A stretch of 64,000 bases of DNA from Burkholderia sp. FERM BP-3421. GTDB lineage: Bacteria > Pseudomonadota > Gammaproteobacteria > Burkholderiales > Burkholderiaceae. The translations under genes were made by a program, and so were the position numbers. The notes under the pieces were generated by a model, which searched no databases, was not told the origin of the DNA, and saw only the letters and a program-made list of their open reading frames with translations. The DNA is taken from assembly GCF_028657905.1 (NCBI RefSeq), contig NZ_CP117781.1, positions 930,001 to 994,000 on the forward strand. The letters are read 5' to 3'. Below are positions 1 through 9,257 of the stretch, piece after piece (within the stretch, counting starts at the first letter, position 1; every line of letters begins with the position of its first letter).

Positions 1-1
1 C

Positions 2-1489
2 GACGCCGCGATGGCGGCGCGCGGCCCCAAGCAGTTCGTCGATTTCCAGAACGACGTGGCGGCCGCCGACATCCTGCTGGCCGCGCGCGAGGGCTTCGAG
101 TCGGTCGAGCACGTGAAGCGCTACACGGCGATGGGCTTCGGCACCGACCAGGGCAAGCTCGGCAACATCAATGGCATGGCGATCCTCGCGCAGGCGCTCG
201 GCAAGACGATTCCCGAGACCGGCACGACGACCTTCCGGCCGAACTACACGCCGGTGACGTTCGGCGCGTTCGCGGGGCGCGAGCTGGGCGATTTCCTCGA
301 CCCGATCCGCAAGACCTGCGTGCATGAATGGCACGTCGCGCACGGCGCATTGTTCGAGGACGTCGGCAACTGGAAGCGGCCGTGGTACTTCCCGAAATCG
401 GGCGAGGACCTGCATGCGGCGGTGGCGCGCGAGTGTCTCGCCGTGCGCACGAGCGTGGGCATTCTCGATGCGTCGACGCTCGGCAAGATCGACATCCAGG
501 GTCCCGATGCGGTGAAGCTGCTGAACTGGATGTATACGAACCCCTGGAACAAGCTCGAAGTCGGCAAGTGCCGCTACGGCGTGATGCTCGACGAGAACGG
601 CATGGTGTTCGACGACGGCGTGACGGTGCGGCTCGGCGAGCAGCATTTCATGATGACCACGACCACGGGCGGCGCGGCGCGCGTGCTGACCTGGCTCGAA
701 CGCTGGTTGCAGACCGAGTGGCCGGATCTCAAGGTGCGGCTCGCGTCGGTGACCGACCACTGGGCGACCTTCGCGGTGGTGGGTCCGAAGAGCCGCGAGG
801 TGGTGCGCCGGGTGTGCCCCGACATCGACTTCGGCAACGGCGCGTTCCCGTTCATGAGCTATCGCGACGGCATGGTGGCCGGCGTGAAGGCGCGCGTGAT
901 GCGGATCAGCTTCTCGGGCGAACTCGCCTACGAGGTGAACGTGCCCGCGAACGCCGGCCGCGCGGTGTGGGAAGCGCTGATGGCGGCGGGCGCCGAGTTC
1001 GACATCACGCCCTACGGCACCGAGACGATGCACGTGCTGCGCGCCGAGAAGGGCTACATCATCGTGGGCCAGGACACCGACGGTTCGATCACGCCGCACG
1101 ATCTCGGGATGGGCGGGCTCGTCGCGAAATCGAAGGACTTCCTCGGCCGCCGCTCGCTGACGCGCAGCGACACCGCGAAGGCGGGCCGCAAGCAGTTCGT
1201 CGGCCTGTTGACCGACGACGCGCAATACGTGCTGCCGGAAGGCGGCCAGATCGTCGAGGCGGGCGCGGCGCCGGCCGCCGACGGCACGACGCCGATGCTC
1301 GGGCATGTGACGTCGAGCTACTACAGCCCGATCCTGAAGCGCTCGATCGCGCTCGCGGTGGTGAAGGGCGGACTGGAACGGATGGGCGGGACGGTCGCCG
1401 TTGCGCTGGCGGACGGCCGCCGCGTGACCGCGAAGATCTCCAGCCCGGTTTTCTACGACAGCGAAGGGGTGCGCCAGCATGTGGAATGA
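2..1489 (+). CDS. soxA: Sarcosine oxidase alpha subunit, C-terminal part (5' end outside window)
   Basis: The frame is open from the first bases of the window, so the start lies upstream and about 495 C-terminal residues are present; the family is about 1000 residues long. This part is the GcvT-like, folate-binding half. It contains the aminomethyltransferase-type block GTETMHVLRAEKGYI followed by VGQDTDGSITPHDLG. Heterotetrameric sarcosine oxidase demethylates sarcosine in the cytoplasm to glycine and H2O2, passing the one-carbon unit to tetrahydrofolate. The 3' end overlaps soxG by 11 bases, which indicates translational coupling. Identification is secure from sequence and neighbours. Confidence 0.95.
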   Translation, partial: DAAMAARGPKQFVDFQNDVAAADILLAAREGFESVEHVKRYTAMGFGTDQGKLGNINGMAILAQALGKTIPETGTTTFRPNYTPVTFGAFAGRELGDFLDPIRKTCVHEWHVAHGALFEDVGNWKRPWYFPKSGEDLHAAVARECLAVRTSVGILDASTLGKIDIQGPDAVKLLNWMYTNPWNKLEVGKCRYGVMLDENGMVFDDGVTVRLGEQHFMMTTTTGGAARVLTWLERWLQTEWPDLKVRLASVTDHWATFAVVGPKSREVVRRVCPDIDFGNGAFPFMSYRDGMVAGVKARVMRISFSGELAYEVNVPANAGRAVWEALMAAGAEFDITPYGTETMHVLRAEKGYIIVGQDTDGSITPHDLGMGGLVAKSKDFLGRRSLTRSDTAKAGRKQFVGLLTDDAQYVLPEGGQIVEAGAAPAADGTTPMLGHVTSSYYSPILKRSIALAVVKGGLERMGGTVAVALADGRRVTAKISSPVFYDSEGVRQHVE

Positions 1490-2114
1490 AACCAGAAGCG
1501 AGGCGGCGTCGCCGCGCGAGGCGCAGGGCGTGCGCCTCGAATCGCCGCTCGTCGGCGCGGCCGGCCTGCTCGCGGAGCAGGATGCGCGCGCGGCGCGCAA
1601 GTTCGCGTTTCGCGAGCGGCCCTTCCTCGATCTCGTGAACGTGCGGGGCGAGGCGGGCGACCCGGCGTTCGTCGCGGCGTTCGAGGCGGCGCTCGGGTGC
1701 CGGCCGCCTGCGCGGCCGAACACGGTCGCGCGCGGCGCGGAGTGCGACGTGCTGTGGCTCGGCCCGGACGAATGGCTGGTGCGCTCGAACGGCGCGGTCG
1801 AGGCCGGCCGCCTGGAGGCGACGCTCGCCCGCGCGCTGGACGGGCTGTATGCGGCGGCGGTCGATGTCGGCAGCGGCTACACGGTGGTCGAGATCAGCGG
1901 CGAGCGCGTGCGCGACGTGCTCGCGCGCGGCTGCCCGCTCGATCTGCATCCGCGCGGGTTCGGCGTGGGACAGTGCGCGCAGAGCCATTTCTTCAAGGCG
2001 TCGATCGTGCTGGTGCCGACGGGCGAGCAATCGTTCGAGATCGTCGTGCGGCGCAGCTTCGCCGACTACTTCTGCCGCATCATGCTCGACGCGGCCGCGC
2101 CGCTCGCGTCATGA
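1479..2114 (+). CDS. soxG: Sarcosine oxidase gamma subunit
   Basis: A 211-residue protein, the usual length of the SoxG family, beginning with ATG inside the last codons of soxA. It carries the family core with LGPDEWLVR at about residues 88-96 and a C-terminal block QSFEIVVRRSFADYF. In the heterotetramer the gamma subunit helps hold the complex together and shares the GcvT-like fold. Its stop overlaps the next start in an ATGA, so soxA, soxG and folB are read as one coupled unit. Confidence 0.93.
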   Translation: MWNETRSEAASPREAQGVRLESPLVGAAGLLAEQDARAARKFAFRERPFLDLVNVRGEAGDPAFVAAFEAALGCRPPARPNTVARGAECDVLWLGPDEWLVRSNGAVEAGRLEATLARALDGLYAAAVDVGSGYTVVEISGERVRDVLARGCPLDLHPRGFGVGQCAQSHFFKASIVLVPTGEQSFEIVVRRSFADYFCRIMLDAAAPLAS

Positions 2115-2554
2115 AACCGGCCGAGGCGCCGTTCATCGCGGACAGCCGCATGACGGGCGGCGGCTGGAGCGTGTTCATCGATGCATTGCAGATGCCGGCG
2201 CGGGTCGGCATCCATGCGCACGAGCATGCCGGGCCGCAGCCGGTGGTGCTCGATGCGCGGCTCGGGTATCGCTGCGTGCCGGCCGAGCAGGGCGAGGCGG
2301 GCTGGATCGACTACGACGCGTACTGCGCGCGGATCGCGGCGTTCGTCGCGCACAAGCCGCATACGCGCCTGCTCGAAACGCTCGTGTTCGACATCGCGGT
2401 GCTGTCGTTCGACGAATGGCCGGCGCTCGATGCGCTGACGCTCGCGCTGTACAAGCCGAAGATCCGGCCGGGCACGCGCCGGGTCGGTGTCACGTTCGAC
2501 TGGACCCGCGCCGATCATGCGCGCTGGCGCGCCGCGCGCTGCGCCGGTGCGTGA
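2111..2554 (+). CDS. folB: Dihydroneopterin aldolase family protein (FolB-like) in the sox operon
   Basis: A 147-residue protein starting at the ATG of an ATGA overlap with soxG. The core matches FolB/FolX: VFIDALQMPARVGIHAHE near the N-terminus and LLETLVFDIA further on, with the usual KP near the C-terminus (YKPKIRP). Dihydroneopterin aldolase makes 6-hydroxymethyl-dihydropterin for folate synthesis. Placement behind sarcosine oxidase makes sense because that enzyme loads one-carbon units on tetrahydrofolate. A role as a dedicated paralogue for this pathway is inference; another FolB presumably exists elsewhere in the genome. Confidence 0.85.
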   Translation: MKPAEAPFIADSRMTGGGWSVFIDALQMPARVGIHAHEHAGPQPVVLDARLGYRCVPAEQGEAGWIDYDAYCARIAAFVAHKPHTRLLETLVFDIAVLSFDEWPALDALTLALYKPKIRPGTRRVGVTFDWTRADHARWRAARCAGA

Positions 2555-2560
2555 ATGAAG

Positions 2561-2583
2561 ACGGCCGCCCAACGGGCGGCCGT
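2561..2583 (+). terminator. Hairpin terminator behind the sox-folB operon
   Basis: Perfect 10-bp inverted repeat ACGGCCGCCC / GGGCGGCCGT with a 3-base loop, 7 bases after the folB stop. There is no T-run after it, so release may need Rho. Position and symmetry support a transcription end. Confidence 0.6.
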
Positions 2584-2648
2584 GTCGCACGCGCTGGTCG
2601 ACGGGCCGGGCGGTGTTCGGCGTCGGGCACTTGGTGTCCGGCGTTTAG

Positions 2649-3089
2649 CACCCGGCACCCGGCACCCGGCACCCGGCACCCGGCACCCGGCACCCGGCAC
2701 CCGGCACCCGGCACCCGGCACCCGGCACCCGGCACCCGGCACCCGGCACCCGGCACCCGGCACCCGGCACCCGGCACCCGGCACCCGGCACCCGGCACCC
2801 GGCACCCGGCACCCGGCACCCGGCACCCGGCACCCGGCACCCGGCACCCGGCACCCGACACCCGACACCCGACACCCGACACCCGACACCCGACACCCGA
2901 CACCCGACACCCGACACCCGACACCCGACACCCGACACCCGACACCCGACACCCGACACCCGACACCCGACACCCGACACCCGACACCCGACACCCGACA
3001 CCCGACACCCGACACCCGACACCCGACACCCGACACCCGACACCCGACACCCGACACCCGACACCCGACACCCGACACCCGACACCCGG
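2649..3089. repeat. Heptanucleotide tandem array, 63 copies in two sequence blocks
   Basis: Uninterrupted 7-bp units. Twenty-nine copies of CACCCGG (2649-2851) are followed by 33 copies of CACCCGA (2852-3082) and one final CACCCGG (3083-3089). No other variants occur within the array. It lies between the convergent folB and the giant minus-strand gene, outside both coding regions. Because 7 is not a multiple of 3, all frames stay open across it, which creates spurious ORFs. The sharp block boundary suggests one G-to-A change that spread by slippage or unequal exchange. Confidence 0.98.
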
Positions 3090-3143
3090 CGCGGCCCGCG
3101 TACAGGCCGCGCCGGGCGAAGGCCCGACGCCAACCCCGCCCGT

Positions 3144-6100
3144 TCAGGCAATCGCCTGGCGGATCGCCTGATTCGCGCTGGCGTCGCGCTGTTCGGTCGC
3201 GGCCTGCAACTGCGTGAGAATCGCCTGCGCGCCGGCATCCGGCCGCGCATGATGAATCAGCGAGATCCAGCGGCGCAGCCATAGCGGACTCGACGCGAGA
3301 TAGCGGCGGATCGAATGGCCGTCATCGAGGCGCGACGCGTCGTCGAGCAGGAACACGCCTGTCAACCGCGCCACCACCTTGCCGCGCGCGCCCTGCTGCC
3401 AGACCGGCACCGCGTGCTCGTAGCGATACTCGCCCGGCCGCGCGCGGGACAGGCATTGCTGCAGCACGTCCGAATGCGCGCCCGGCGTCAGCACGTAGTG
3501 GCGGTGCGTCGTGCCGGCGAGGCTGCGCACGTCGTTGAACGCGGTGATGTCGAGCACCGAGGTGCCGAGCCAGTCGAGATGGACGTCGGCCGCCGACCCG
3601 AACGACACGATCAGCGCCCGGTCGAAGAACGCCCGCAACTCCTCCTCGCTCATCCCCATCCGCTCGCCGTCGAGGCATGCGAGCACGTCGAGCTGCTGCG
3701 CGGTCGCGATCCCCGAGCTGTGCGCGAGGAGGCGCAGCAGCGGCAATGCCTCGATGCGGCGCGGGTTGATGCGGCGTGCGATCGAGCCGTCGCGGTAGAG
3801 CGGGAAACCCGCCGCGTCGCGGCGCACCAGCAGCGCATCGGTGTAGTCGAGCCGGTCCGGCGCATCGACGAGGCGCGGCAGGATCAGCCGTTCGTAGATC
3901 ATCTGCGATTCCGGGCTGAACAGACGGCCCGCCAGATCCGCATTCAACGCGAAGCGGTTGTGCAGCATGCTGGCCTCGATCACGGTCTCGCCGTCGTGGC
4001 GCTGGCCCGCGTGCGTGATGCCGAGCAGGCGCAGCGGCTTCGCGAGCGGTGCGGTGCCGGGCGGCCGCAGCATCGGGTCGGCGGCGATTTGCGCGACGAA
4101 GCCGTGGAAGCGCCGCGTCATGCCGTGCGACAGCTTGAGGCCGAGCGGATAGTTCGTGGTCGGCGTGCTGGGCAGCACGATCCAGTCGAAGCCGTCCGCG
4201 GCGAGCGGCCCCGGCGTGTCGAGCGCCTCGCGATGCGGCGGCTCGGCCGGGTTCGCGGCGGTCTCGACCGCGGTCCAGACCGGTCCCGGCGCCTTGCGCG
4301 GCGCGCTCGAGCGCTCGCGCAGCGCGAGCGTGAGTTCGCGCGCGGCATGGTAAAGCAGCGCCATCGTCGCGCTGTAGCGGGTGTCCTGGCGCAAGCCGAC
4401 GTTGACGACATTGCTGTGGTCGCTGTTGTAGCGGCACGGGATCGCGGCCAGGTATTCGAGGCCGCGCAGCGCGAGCGGCTTGAACTGTTCGCTCGGCACC
4501 CGGTAGCTGGCGCCTTCGCGCGAGATGGTCTGGCCGGGTCGCGCATAGCGTTCGAGCGCGTCGTCGTAGCTCGCGATGCCGTAGCCGCGCGGGGCGAGGA
4601 TCTCGCGCGCATAGTTCAGCGCGAGCGGTACGTCGAGGTCGTTGGCGATCAGGTGTTCCTGGTCGGCGTAGCGGTCCAGCTCCTCGACGAACGAGCGGAT
4701 CGAGAGGCCGAAGCCATGCGCGGTCGCGCGCACGAAGGCCGCGAGCTGGGCCGGCGTGGCGGGCAGGTCGGTCGCGGTCGCGAGGCAGCTGGCCAGTTCG
4801 TCCTCGACGCGCCGATAACGATCGATGATCGGCCGCAGCGCGTCGACGATCGTCGATGCGCCGGGCAGGCGGGCGGGCGGCCGCGCGTCCGCCGGATAGC
4901 GGGCGAGCGCGGCTTCGGCCTGCCTGAACAGCGCGACGTCGGGGCGCTGCATGCCGAGGTCGTCGCGCAGCGTCTCGGCATCGACGATTGCGATGCCGCG
5001 GCGTTCGAGATCGAGCCGCAGCGCGCGGACCTGGTCGCCGGTGCCGGCCGCCTTGCGCACGCCGCCGGGCACGCGTTCGTCGAACACGTTCAGCGCATCC
5101 TCGAGACCCACGCGGATGCCGTCGAGATCGAGCCCGAGCGCGACGTCGACGAGCAGCGCCTGGAACGGCCCGGGCAGCAGCAGCGAGATCCGGCAGTCGG
5201 GGAAGCCTGCGCGCAGCTGCTCGACGCTCGGCCGCAGGCGGTCGACCGCGATGCGCGCGGCCTCGGCGGTTGCTTCGGGTTCGTCCCGCATCAGCAGCTT
5301 GGCGATCGCCTTGCGCGAGGCGACGTCGATCAGCGAGTCGTCCTCGGTCTCGCCGCTGACGGGATCGCGGTGGTATTGGTCGACGGCCGCGACCAGCATG
5401 AACAGCACCGGCACGCCGGCCGCGATCAGCGGGGCGCGGTACAGCGTCGTCGCGTTCTCGACGATCGTGTGATTGAACACCTCGATCTCGGGCCGCACGC
5501 CGTATTCGGCGAAATGCGCGAGCTGCTGCGCGAGGAAACCGTGCGGGTTGTCATAGCCGCCGCCGCCTTGGAACACCACCGGACCCGGGCTGAACGAGGC
5601 GACGTCGGGGGCGATCCGCGCGTGTCCGTAGTGCTTCAGGTGCGCGCGCCGCAGCGGGCTTTCGGAGGCGCGGCGATCGCCGCGCGCGCTGGTCGAGAGA
5701 TTGAGGATCGCGGCCGGTTCGAGGGCGATGAGGCTGGGCACGATGTGGTCGTAGTCGTCGACCACGATGTGATTGCGCTGCGCGCCGATCGTGATGCCGG
5801 TGTTCAGGCCCGGCACGGGCAGGCGTCGCTGGTCGTCGGTCGCGCGTGTGTGCAGGTGGACCGCCGCCGCGCCTTCGCGCAGCGCGTCGCGCGCCGCGTC
5901 GACGATGCCGCTCGCGGTGATCGGCAGATGCGGCGAGCGCGCCTTGCCGGGTTGCCATAGGCCCGGCCCGCGCGGCTGCCAGCCGTTCGCGAGCAAGGCG
6001 TCGAGCGCGGCCGGCGCGTCTTCGCGCAGGCGTTCGACCAGGGCGGGGGGCAGGTAGCTGTGGACGCGCTCGTGCGGCCATTCGAGACCGCCGTCGTCGG

Positions 6101-6518
6101 TGGCGAGCCAGCCGAACGTGGTCAATTGGAGCACCAGCTGGCGGACCAGATCGCGCGGTGCGATGCGGTCCAGCAGCGCGCGTGGAACGATGAGCGGCAG
6201 CCCGACCGCCGTGTGCGCGATATCTCGGCGCAGCACCGCGCCGTCGCGCGACCAGCCGAGTGCGGCGAGGGCGTCGAACTGCGTGCGCGCGGATTGCGCG
6301 GCCAGGTCGACGGGCGCGTCGAAACCGCGCTCAAGGGCGATGCCGCCTTCCGGCACGGCTTCCCAGCCATCGGCCTCGAGTGCGTGCTGCAGCGTGCCGC
6401 GCGCCGCATCGTCGAGCAGATCGAGAAGCGGGAGCGGGATGAACTTCGGTTCCTGGGGGTCGAGGAACTTGGGGACTGCGCCGACAGGCGCTGCGGTGAT
6501 GTAGAAGGTCTTGGTCAT
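3144..6518 (-). CDS. Giant multidomain protein with a beta-keto-acid cleavage enzyme (BKACE/Kce, DUF849) barrel
   Basis: A protein of 1124 residues; classical BKACE enzymes have about 270-320. The start at 6518 gives MTKTFYITAAPVGAVPKFLD, a typical first strand of the barrel, with GGAAG-like bases just upstream. The barrel is interrupted: residues 24-195 are an insertion. It resumes at HLPITASGIVDAAR and reaches the metal motif VHLHTR (His221, His223), EIEVFNHT (about 346-351) and VGLEDAL (Glu473). The insertion appears to hold four degenerate repeats of about 40 residues with a recurring LL...GW pattern (near 30-58, 66-97, 110-145, 155-190). Residues of about 520-1124 match no family I know. 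BKACE enzymes cleave beta-keto acids with acetyl-CoA to acetoacetyl-CoA plus a new CoA ester; the substrate here is unknown. It is a single gene with its own upstream spacer. Confidence 0.75.
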   Translation of the reverse strand: MTKTFYITAAPVGAVPKFLDPQEPKFIPLPLLDLLDDAARGTLQHALEADGWEAVPEGGIALERGFDAPVDLAAQSARTQFDALAALGWSRDGAVLRRDIAHTAVGLPLIVPRALLDRIAPRDLVRQLVLQLTTFGWLATDDGGLEWPHERVHSYLPPALVERLREDAPAALDALLANGWQPRGPGLWQPGKARSPHLPITASGIVDAARDALREGAAAVHLHTRATDDQRRLPVPGLNTGITIGAQRNHIVVDDYDHIVPSLIALEPAAILNLSTSARGDRRASESPLRRAHLKHYGHARIAPDVASFSPGPVVFQGGGGYDNPHGFLAQQLAHFAEYGVRPEIEVFNHTIVENATTLYRAPLIAAGVPVLFMLVAAVDQYHRDPVSGETEDDSLIDVASRKAIAKLLMRDEPEATAEAARIAVDRLRPSVEQLRAGFPDCRISLLLPGPFQALLVDVALGLDLDGIRVGLEDALNVFDERVPGGVRKAAGTGDQVRALRLDLERRGIAIVDAETLRDDLGMQRPDVALFRQAEAALARYPADARPPARLPGASTIVDALRPIIDRYRRVEDELASCLATATDLPATPAQLAAFVRATAHGFGLSIRSFVEELDRYADQEHLIANDLDVPLALNYAREILAPRGYGIASYDDALERYARPGQTISREGASYRVPSEQFKPLALRGLEYLAAIPCRYNSDHSNVVNVGLRQDTRYSATMALLYHAARELTLALRERSSAPRKAPGPVWTAVETAANPAEPPHREALDTPGPLAADGFDWIVLPSTPTTNYPLGLKLSHGMTRRFHGFVAQIAADPMLRPPGTAPLAKPLRLLGITHAGQRHDGETVIEASMLHNRFALNADLAGRLFSPESQMIYERLILPRLVDAPDRLDYTDALLVRRDAAGFPLYRDGSIARRINPRRIEALPLLRLLAHSSGIATAQQLDVLACLDGERMGMSEEELRAFFDRALIVSFGSAADVHLDWLGTSVLDITAFNDVRSLAGTTHRHYVLTPGAHSDVLQQCLSRARPGEYRYEHAVPVWQQGARGKVVARLTGVFLLDDASRLDDGHSIRRYLASSPLWLRRWISLIHHARPDAGAQAILTQLQAATEQRDASANQAIRQAIA

Positions 6519-7142
6519 GATCTTCCCGTGTGGATTGAAGAGGTGTACTAAACAATCAGGATCGGAACACCACGCTTCGCGAGGATGAGATGGCACCGGA
6601 GGGACGGCTGAGGGGGAATGCCCGTCCTGGGCCGCGCGTTGCCGAGCGCTGGGCGGGGGCGCCCGGCGCAGGCCGGAGGGGCATGCTGCAACCCCGCTCG
6701 AATATTACATTTGATTTACATGCAATGTTCGAATTAATCCGAATTTATTTTTAGAGGGGTCGATTGGGGAATATTGGGCGAATGATGACGATTAATGAAT
6801 AAATTGAGTGAAAGTAAATGAAGCGCCCGCCGGGCGGGCCCGGCAGCCCGATAGTGAAACGATGACGCGCTGCAATATGCCTGATGTCGGCAACGATGGC
6901 GGAGTTTGTTGATGCCTGGATGGAAATCACGTAATTAATCCGCCCCGGCGTGTAGTGGGGAGACTCTAATCTCGAATCGGGGATGGACGTGCGCCGACGG
7001 GGATTGGGCCGGCGGGCGGGGCAAGCTTCGGCCGTGGGACCGGTTTGCGCGGCGGCGCGTGGGGACGAGGCGGCGGGATTCGGCGGTGGGATTCGGCGGC
7101 GGGCGCGGCGGGTGGTTTGCGCCGCGTCGGTCCGCCTTACGG
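6519..7142. other. Intergenic region upstream of the BKACE-type gene
   Basis: About 620 bases without a convincing gene. The part near 6700-6930 is AT-rich compared with its surroundings and likely holds the promoter of the minus-strand gene ending at 3144. A GC hairpin-like stretch lies near 6825-6845. The 6950-7130 part is GC-rich low-complexity sequence. Confidence 0.6.
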
Positions 7143-7178
7143 AAAACGGCCGCTGCACGTACATGCAGCGGCCGTTTT
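7143..7178. terminator. Bidirectional intrinsic terminator
   Basis: Perfect 15-bp stem AAAACGGCCGCTGCA / TGCAGCGGCCGTTTT with a 6-base loop, ending in T4 on both strands. It lies 20 bases past the stop of the minus-strand gene at 7198 and is the obvious terminator of that gene. Confidence 0.9.
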
Positions 7179-7197
7179 CATGCGGTGCCGGTGCGGC

Positions 7198-7662
7198 TTA
7201 GGAGCAGGCCTTGCCGTGCGCCGGATGGAAGCCCTTCGCCTTCGCGTCCGCTTCCGACATGTAGCTGCCCTGCTTGGTCTTGCCGTAGTACTTGTCGGTC
7301 GAGCAGTGGTAGACCTTCGTGCTGGTGTTCGCCCAGACCTGGCCGGGGCCGCCGCCCGGCGCGGCGCTCTTCGTCATCGCGCCGCTCGCGGCGGCGGGCT
7401 TCGCGGCCGAGGCGGCGACCGGCGCCGCCATCGCGCCGCTTGCCATCGCGCCGCTCGCCGCGGTGGCGCTTGCCGCGCCGTACCAGGTCTTCACGCCCTT
7501 GTGGCCCGCGCACGCGCCTTTCTTGGAGGCACCGGAGTAGAACGTACCGTCCTTGCACAGGCCGGTCGTCCCGGTGGGTGCGCTGGCGGGAACTTGCGCG
7601 AAGCTCGTCATCGAGAAGCACAGGCCGGCTGCGATCGCTGCGAGGAATGCTGTCTTTTTCAT
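7198..7662 (-). CDS. Secreted DUF3761-like small protein
   Basis: A 154-residue protein with AGGAG seven bases before the chosen ATG. Residues 1-22 form a Sec signal peptide (MKKTAFLAAIAAGLC...SFA). Two short cysteine-containing modules flank an Ala-rich linker: GLCKDGTFYSGASKKGACAG with WYG, and VYHCSTDKYYGKTKQG with HPAHGKACS at the end. This pattern is known from DUF3761 and related hypothetical exported proteins of Burkholderiales. The function is unknown. The Ala/Ser/Met linker (GAMASGAMA repeats, about 75-110) is probably disordered. Confidence 0.8.
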   Translation of the reverse strand: MKKTAFLAAIAAGLCFSMTSFAQVPASAPTGTTGLCKDGTFYSGASKKGACAGHKGVKTWYGAASATAASGAMASGAMAAPVAASAAKPAAASGAMTKSAAPGGGPGQVWANTSTKVYHCSTDKYYGKTKQGSYMSEADAKAKGFHPAHGKACS

Positions 7663-9257
7663 TTCTACTCCTGACTGAATGGGAGAGGGCGGCACGGTGT
7701 GCCCAAGTGCAGCCCGACGGGATCGGACCGGCCCGCTGGCGCATGAACGGCCCCAGTACCGTCAATAACTCCCGGCGACGGCAATTGGTTGACAGCGGCG
7801 CGCCGGATGCGCTGCCGCGGGCTCGCATCCGAGGGCGCCGGCAAGCCGCGCGCCTTGCCGCGCAACGCTGCGCGGGATTCTGTCGCATGCGTGCACAGTG
7901 TCGCGCACAGATGTAAGTGCATGTAAGTGCGGCGGTGGGCGGCGCCGCGCGTGGTGGACAGTCTCGCGCGTGCCGGAGCGAACCCCGCCGATTCGTGTGG
8001 CCCACGACGCGGCGCGGGGATGGCGGGCGCCTCAGTCTTACGAATGCCTTTTGACTGCGTTCGCGACACGGGTTGTCCGGTTCGACCGTCGCGTGTCGAT
8101 TGCGTCATGCCGGGATGCGAGGAACACATGGCGATCCGATCGGGTTCGCGTGCCTGGAATACGTGAATCAGGAATGCTTGTTAAACCGTGATGCGGAAAA
8201 TGCCATGAAGTGGATGTCTTGGTGAGATCCCTTGAATTTGTCATTTCATTGGTATTTTTTAAGATCGAGGATCGAATGAAGGTTATTTTGAGACTTGTTC
8301 TAATTTATGGATGTGAACGTGTTGATAAGATCAATTGACTTCGCGCAAGCAAGTGCGCGCAGCGTTGCCTATCCGCATCGAGCGCATTGATATGCCCTGG
8401 TGGCCAAAGGGAGGGGCATCCCGCCGTGCTCGAAAAACGACGTTGCGGCATGCGATGTCATGATTTTAAGATGATTCGAAATGAATAATAAAAATTGTAA
8501 AATGTGATGTTGCTAGGATTATTCCGATGGTGCCGAATTAATAATTAATTCATGATGCTTTCGTGCATGTTTATGTGGCGATGGGCAATTTGATTTGAAT
8601 ATTGAAAATCCGCATGAAGCAAAACCAAAACCACTTGAATCAATTTGATGACGAGCGTCGCGCCGGATTGCCGCGTGGACGCGGGCCGGTCGTGCACGGT
8701 GGCGATGGATGCGGTGCGGATTTTGCGTGGTGTCGCGAGGGCCTGCCCGGTCTGTCGATTTCGGGTGGTGCGGCGGTGGGCGGCTTCGAGGCCCGGGGCC
8801 AGGCCAAGATCGAGATCTGCTGGGGTCGCGGGGGCCGGGTGGGTCGGCCTTGGTGCACCCGCGCCGTGCCGGTTCGCTCGCTCGGCAGTCGGCCGCCGCG
8901 CGAACGGCGCGCGCCGGGCCATCGGCCTCGTCCGCCGCGCCGGGAGCGACGGATGCGCTGTCCCGATCGGCTGCGGCCGCAACGGCGATCCGCCACCCCA
9001 CCGTCTTGTGCGGGACGTTGTCGTGGGCGGACGCGCGGCACGGATTCCATGCCGCGCGCCGCTGGCGCGCCGGGTATCCCGCGACCTGCTTCGTCGACCT
9101 CGGTGGCCGCGACGTTGCGCCGCCGCCGGATGGGGCGATCAGCGGCCCGGGCGGCGCCTATCCGTTCAGATTCCATGAGGATGTCCCCGGCATCATGCTG
9201 AACGGGTGATCCGGGTGCTGATGGCAGCACTTCTTTCAATAACATATAGGAATACAA
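7663..9257. other. 1.6-kb spacer with strongly AT-rich part; one doubtful ORF
   Basis: Around 8164-8680 the sequence is distinctly AT-rich (for example near 8240-8320 and 8460-8600). A palindrome TTGATAAGATCAA lies at 8322-8334. From 8640 to 9209 the sequence is GC-rich again. A plus frame 8709-9209 (166 residues) ends in a plausible-looking segment (LSWADARHGFHAARRWRAGY), but its first half is low complexity and has no ribosome-binding site, so I do not call it a gene. The last 50 bases carry the promoter-proximal leader of the pilus operon. Confidence 0.55.

Noticed and set aside
2649..3089. CRISPR-like array
   Set aside because: Units are 7 bp with no spacers and there are no cas genes; it is a simple tandem repeat.
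2555..3282. Repeat proteins (TRHPAPG or CRVSGVG units) across the heptamer array
   Set aside because: They exist only because a 7-bp repeat reads open in every frame; no start signal or flanking domain.
3315..5960. 881-codon plus-strand open frame
   Set aside because: Antisense shadow of the BKACE-type gene; composition is low complexity and no family is recognised.
8322..8334. TTGATAAGATCAA as an FNR box
   Set aside because: The spacer is 3 bases where FNR needs 4, and no gene follows at a suitable distance.
8709..9209. Possible 166-residue gene before the pilus operon
   Set aside because: Only its last third looks protein-like; the beginning is low complexity and lacks a ribosome-binding site.
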